Shown here: positions 60,558 through 64,000 of the stretch, piece after piece
How the letters are laid out: each line of letters starts with the position of its first letter
How positions within the stretch are numbered: position 1 is the stretch's first letter
Assembly (NCBI GenBank): GCA_013399695.1
Contig: VXAU01002436.1
Span: 96,606 to 160,605, forward strand
Origin: Formicarius rufipectus
Taxonomy: Eukaryota > Chordata > Aves > Passeriformes > Formicariidae
DNA: 64,000 nt
Direction of reading: 5' to 3'
Translations under genes and position numbers: made by a program
Notes under the pieces: model-generated
The model's database searches: none
Told to the model about the DNA's origin: nothing
The model's input: only the letters and a program-made list of their open reading frames with translations

Positions 60558-63419
60558 CTGCATAGGAGACAGAATTGAGACATAGTTGAATTCTCCTATT
60601 GGAAACACTTCAATTTCCAACACAAGCAGCGTATAAATTGGGCTTCACTGGGAAACCCAGTATCTAGCTACACACACCTGATCCACCTATCTCAATAAAA
60701 CAGACACAGATGGATGTACAGACTGGGTAGCTTAGAGGCAAACTGTTCTCCTGCAAATTTCCAGCACACAATCCAGTCACCTCAGGATGCTTCAGTTGGG
60801 TTAGGAGCTGGTCTGCAGCTTTCAAACATTACCCTGGAGCAGGCTAAATTCTCCCTCTGAACTCCTGTACCTCCCTTTGGGAAAGGTAAGATTGCATGTG
60901 TGTGGTGTGTAGGCACCTGGAAAAAAAGATCTCAGTCTCACCCATGACCTGCTGCTGCTGTAATACAAAAAAATCAATGCAGCCAAACAGCTTGACAGCA
61001 AAAAACAGAAATTGTTCCCCCAAGCATCAGAGAGTGTCCAAAGGCAGAGAAACTTATACTTTGGAGCTTTAAAAGGACTCTCTGGGGATGTATAGCTAAT
61101 AAAAGAGAAGTAGTGGGGTTTTTTTGGGTTGTGTTTGGGTTGGGTTGTGGGTTTTTTTAAGAGCAGCAGAATTGGTTCTGCAGCCAGCTCTGTGCTTTTC
61201 AAGGCTCAGAGTTGTCTGAGGCAGCGTCTGCCCTTGAACCCTCATTAGTATCTGTCTCAGCTTTGTTAGCATCAGCGAGAAGCTTTACCAATTCTAGGCA
61301 AAAGCCAGTCCCTGCTTCCAGGGTGCCTGTTAATAGGGAAAGTAGGATTCTAATAGTCTTTGAAAAACTGGCTTGGCATGACCAGGGCAGAGAGGTGCTT
61401 GATTATAACTTTGGGGAACCGTGACATGGCTGAAAGCACAACTTTTAACCAGATGGTCGCTGCTTGTTTCAAAAGCTTATTGGAACAAAATATTCATTAT
61501 TCCCTTCTAAATAAAACTGCAGCTGGTACTATAATGTCTCCCCATTATGCAGGCACTCATGGTCAGGTCAGCAGTGGAAAAATACAGGCAACACACACAG
61601 CCATGGCACATCTAGGGAAGGATGGGGTGACAGTGCCTTTAACACACCAGAGTTGCAGACTGCCTTTGACAGGGATGTCCTCCCCACTCCCGGGCTCCCC
61701 AGGTCTCACTCCCTTCCCCACACAGAGAGAACTGACAACTGTCTGTTGGCTGGTTGCTTGAAGGGGATAAGTATTTCAGGTTTGGTGGGTTTTTTTCCTC
61801 ATGGGTGTTTTTTCTGCTGGAACAAGCTGTTGAAGCAACTCCTTCTTTGGGGGCATGGACAGGTGGGAGTGAGGAGGTGTGGGAAGAGACCGAGCTGCCT
61901 GCACTAGTACAGGATCCAACACAACATCCAACCCCAGCCTGGGCTGATGGACCGGGCACAAGACCTTCCTTAGGGCACAGTGTTCTTCACTACACCAGCA
62001 CAACCCACTACTGGTGGAGCCACACACTGGGACCTCAGCAGTGACCAGACTGTACAAGGCTGAAAATATCAACAAGCCCTGTTTAGGAAAACTTTCTCTG
62101 GACCCAACCAACAGCAAAGAGCACGTCCTTGACCATAAGTAAATGTGCATGACACATCCTCACTCTGGAGCACAGTCACCTTGGAGATGTGTCTTCAGGG
62201 CTGAGCCAGTGTCAGAACAGAGGGGCTGGGTTCTGTGACTTGCAGCAGTGTTAGAGGATAACATGTTTGCCATCTGTCAGGGACGTGAGGCAAAACATCC
62301 CACCACTCACCTCCATGGGCCCTGCCCATCTGTGGCACCTTTCACTACCTACTCCTGCCTGAGCCGCCCGGAATGCCACGTGCAAAGCTGAGGGAAGAAA
62401 TTGGGAAACAGGAGTGGGTGGCTTGGTGGGATAAGGCACAAGATATCCCTGGGACTGTGATGTCTGAGTCAGTATGACCTGCTTGATGATATATCAGAAT
62501 CTGGGAAGTCTCAGCCCATGGCTACTGCCCCCTTTGCTGAGGTACAAGCACCTGTCAGTGGATCTGGCCTCACTTCTGTGGTCAGGATTTACCCTCAGCC
62601 CTGGCTCAGACTAAGGAGAATCAAAGTTGGGGGCAGGTTGATTGCCTACGCCCAGAACAACTGGAAGACTGAGGGAAATGAGAGGGTTTGTGTTTTCATG
62701 CTCATTCTGGATCAGTGTCAGGGGTATTCAGTCCTCCCTTCCCATGGTTCAGGCTGCAGAGCCATTAAGGATGAACCTCTCTCACCTTTCAGACATGCTT
62801 GATGCAACTGAAACATCAGCAGGACACCAACTCAGCTCCCCAGTAAGTGCATAGGGATAGGGCTGCCAGGACCAAGGGAATTCATGCTTCCTGTGCCTGC
62901 TGCCTCACCCCACAGCCGGCCCAGGTGAGGGCAAGGAGCTGGTCTGGACGATTTCCATGGTAGAGCCATTCCCTTTCTGGGAACTCAGATGAGTATCCCT
63001 GGAGGGGTTATCCTGGGCCAGAAACATGTCACTTCTCAAGACCATTGTACCAGCACCTTTTACCTATACAGTGCTTATCTTTGAGCTGAGAATAGAACAA
63101 CATAATCTGTCCTGCTACAGAAGACATCCTCCTTTTTACAACTGCCCAGGAATGGCCTGCACTCCTGACTCACTGCCTGTACCTTCTGGGGCTGTTATCA
63201 CCAAACAGCCCCGTTCTCTGGAGCAATGACCCAGCGGCTGAACAACCCTGGGGTGCTGGTGGTACCTGGGCCGTGGAGCACCTGCACTGCCCAGGTGATC
63301 CCAACACCACCCAGGGACTGGCACAACTCAGAGCAGAGACAGACTTGGGGCTGTGCCAGCTCCTTCTGATACTTCCCCCAGGAAATCCAGCTGGAAAAAA
63401 AAAGGGCAAAGGAAATGCT
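60558..63419 (-). other. MED9: MED9 intron (or 5' side), no exon seen
   Basis: On the - strand no sequence matching the MED9 N-terminal exon was found. A T/G-rich low-complexity tract lies at about 61115-61160. Otherwise it is single-copy sequence. Confidence 0.55.
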
Positions 63420-63760
63420 GGGAGGTTGGAGAGCATCACTAGAGGCGTGACCACAGTATCCTGCTACCCATCCAGGGCACCCTGAGGATGCTGAGGGTGG
63501 AAAAACATCATTAAAAGGAAGATCCCATAGGCCCACTGCCCATCCAGGGCATCCTGAAGAAGCTGGAGGTGGGAAAGCACCATTTGAGGGGGAACCCCAC
63601 TATCCTGTTCCTCATCCAGAGCATCCTGGGGACACTGGGGCTTGGGCAGCATCCCTGTCGGGGGACCCCATTGCCCTGCACCCTGTCCAGAGCATCCCTA
63701 AGGATGCTGTGGTTGGGAGGGCATCACTGATGGAGGGGGCCCTGAGTGCTGCTGCCCACC
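63420..63760 (+). repeat. Minisatellite, ~72-bp period, in MED9 intron or 5' side
   Basis: The TCCAGGGCA/TCCAGAGCA core recurs at 63471, 63543, 63615 and 63686, giving periods of 72, 72 and 71 bases. Each unit continues CCTGAGGATGCTGNGGNTGG and then CATCAnT. There are about four degenerate copies. Confidence 0.8.
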
Positions 63761-63824
63761 CAGGCCCCCCGAGGGCTCTGCTGTCAGAGGGGGGGCTGTG
63801 TCTGGGGCGGCACTGTGGTGCCAG

Positions 63825-64000
63825 GACACGGTGCCCCGTGGGGATGGGGGTCCCGGTGGGGATGAGGGGGTCCCAGTGGGATTCTGGGGGGATAAGGAGG
63901 TGGTCCCAGTGTGGAAAGTGGGGTGGAGATCCCGAGGGGGTAGGGGGGTCCCGGTGAGGCTATGGAGGGGTCCCGTTGGGGTTATGGGGGGGATCCCAGT
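63825..64000 (+). repeat. G-rich minisatellite GGGGTCCCRGTGGGG at window end
   Basis: Degenerate copies of a 16-30 base unit with core GGTCCCGGTGGGG or GGTCCCAGTGGGA, rich in G-runs of 3-7 bases. The array continues past the end of the window, so its length is unknown. Confidence 0.75.

Noticed and set aside
1..64000. CRISPR arrays, operons, phage or bacterial insertion sequences, endogenous retrovirus
   Set aside because: Gene structure is spliced vertebrate. The tandem arrays have no spacer-repeat pattern. No LTR pair, gag/pol-like frame or transposase was recognised.
1..64000. tRNA, rRNA or known microRNA genes
   Set aside because: No cloverleaf with A and B boxes, no rRNA-like block and no long hairpin was found by eye. 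The only perfect hairpin noted (38425-38452) is too short.

Overview
The window is vertebrate nuclear DNA, most likely from a bird. Three kinds of evidence support this. First, it holds spliced genes with small exons and GT-AG introns. Second, the only interspersed repeats I recognise are short, 5'-truncated CR1 LINE copies, the dominant avian/reptilian retroposon. Third, the gene order PEMT(+) - RASD1(+) - MED9(-) matches, in order and relative orientation, the human 17p11.2 block as I recall it. GC-rich minisatellites and compact spacing suggest a small, gene-dense chromosome. I cannot name the species.

Layout. 1-9641: no coding sequence seen; this is PEMT 5' flank or first intron, with a CR1 fragment, a G-rich minisatellite (6.77-7.18 kb), a short CpG cluster and a ~31/92-bp minisatellite (7.33-7.86 kb). 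9642-46187: six coding exons of PEMT on the + strand. They splice in frame to a complete 198-residue protein (human: 199). Introns of 19.1, 7.8, 4.5, 3.7 and 0.8 kb carry CR1 fragments and several AT-rich, non-repetitive blocks that may be conserved non-coding elements. About 46.9-48.6 kb probably holds a separate 3'UTR exon of PEMT. 48.6-54.6 kb: PEMT-RASD1 intergenic DNA. 54.6-56.3 kb: a CR1 fragment, two hexanucleotide arrays with opposite G-strand polarity, and a 33-bp-period minisatellite reaching the RASD1 promoter. 56.3-58.35 kb: RASD1, two coding exons, 278 residues. 59.76-60.56 kb: last exon and 3'UTR of MED9 on the - strand, convergent with RASD1. 60.56-64 kb: MED9 first intron, ending in further minisatellites; MED9 exon 1 is not in the window.

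The three genes are a conserved neighbourhood, not a pathway: an ER phospholipid methyltransferase, a steroid-inducible Ras-like GTPase and a Mediator subunit. I found no previously undescribed multi-gene system. The observations most worth a second look are: substitutions at two of the four residues assigned to AdoMet binding in PEMT (Ala98, Gly181); the strand-switching repeat block upstream of RASD1; a likely 3'UTR intron in PEMT; and inverted CR1 copies around PEMT exon 5. No search or alignment could be run. All family comparisons rest on recalled human and mouse sequences.
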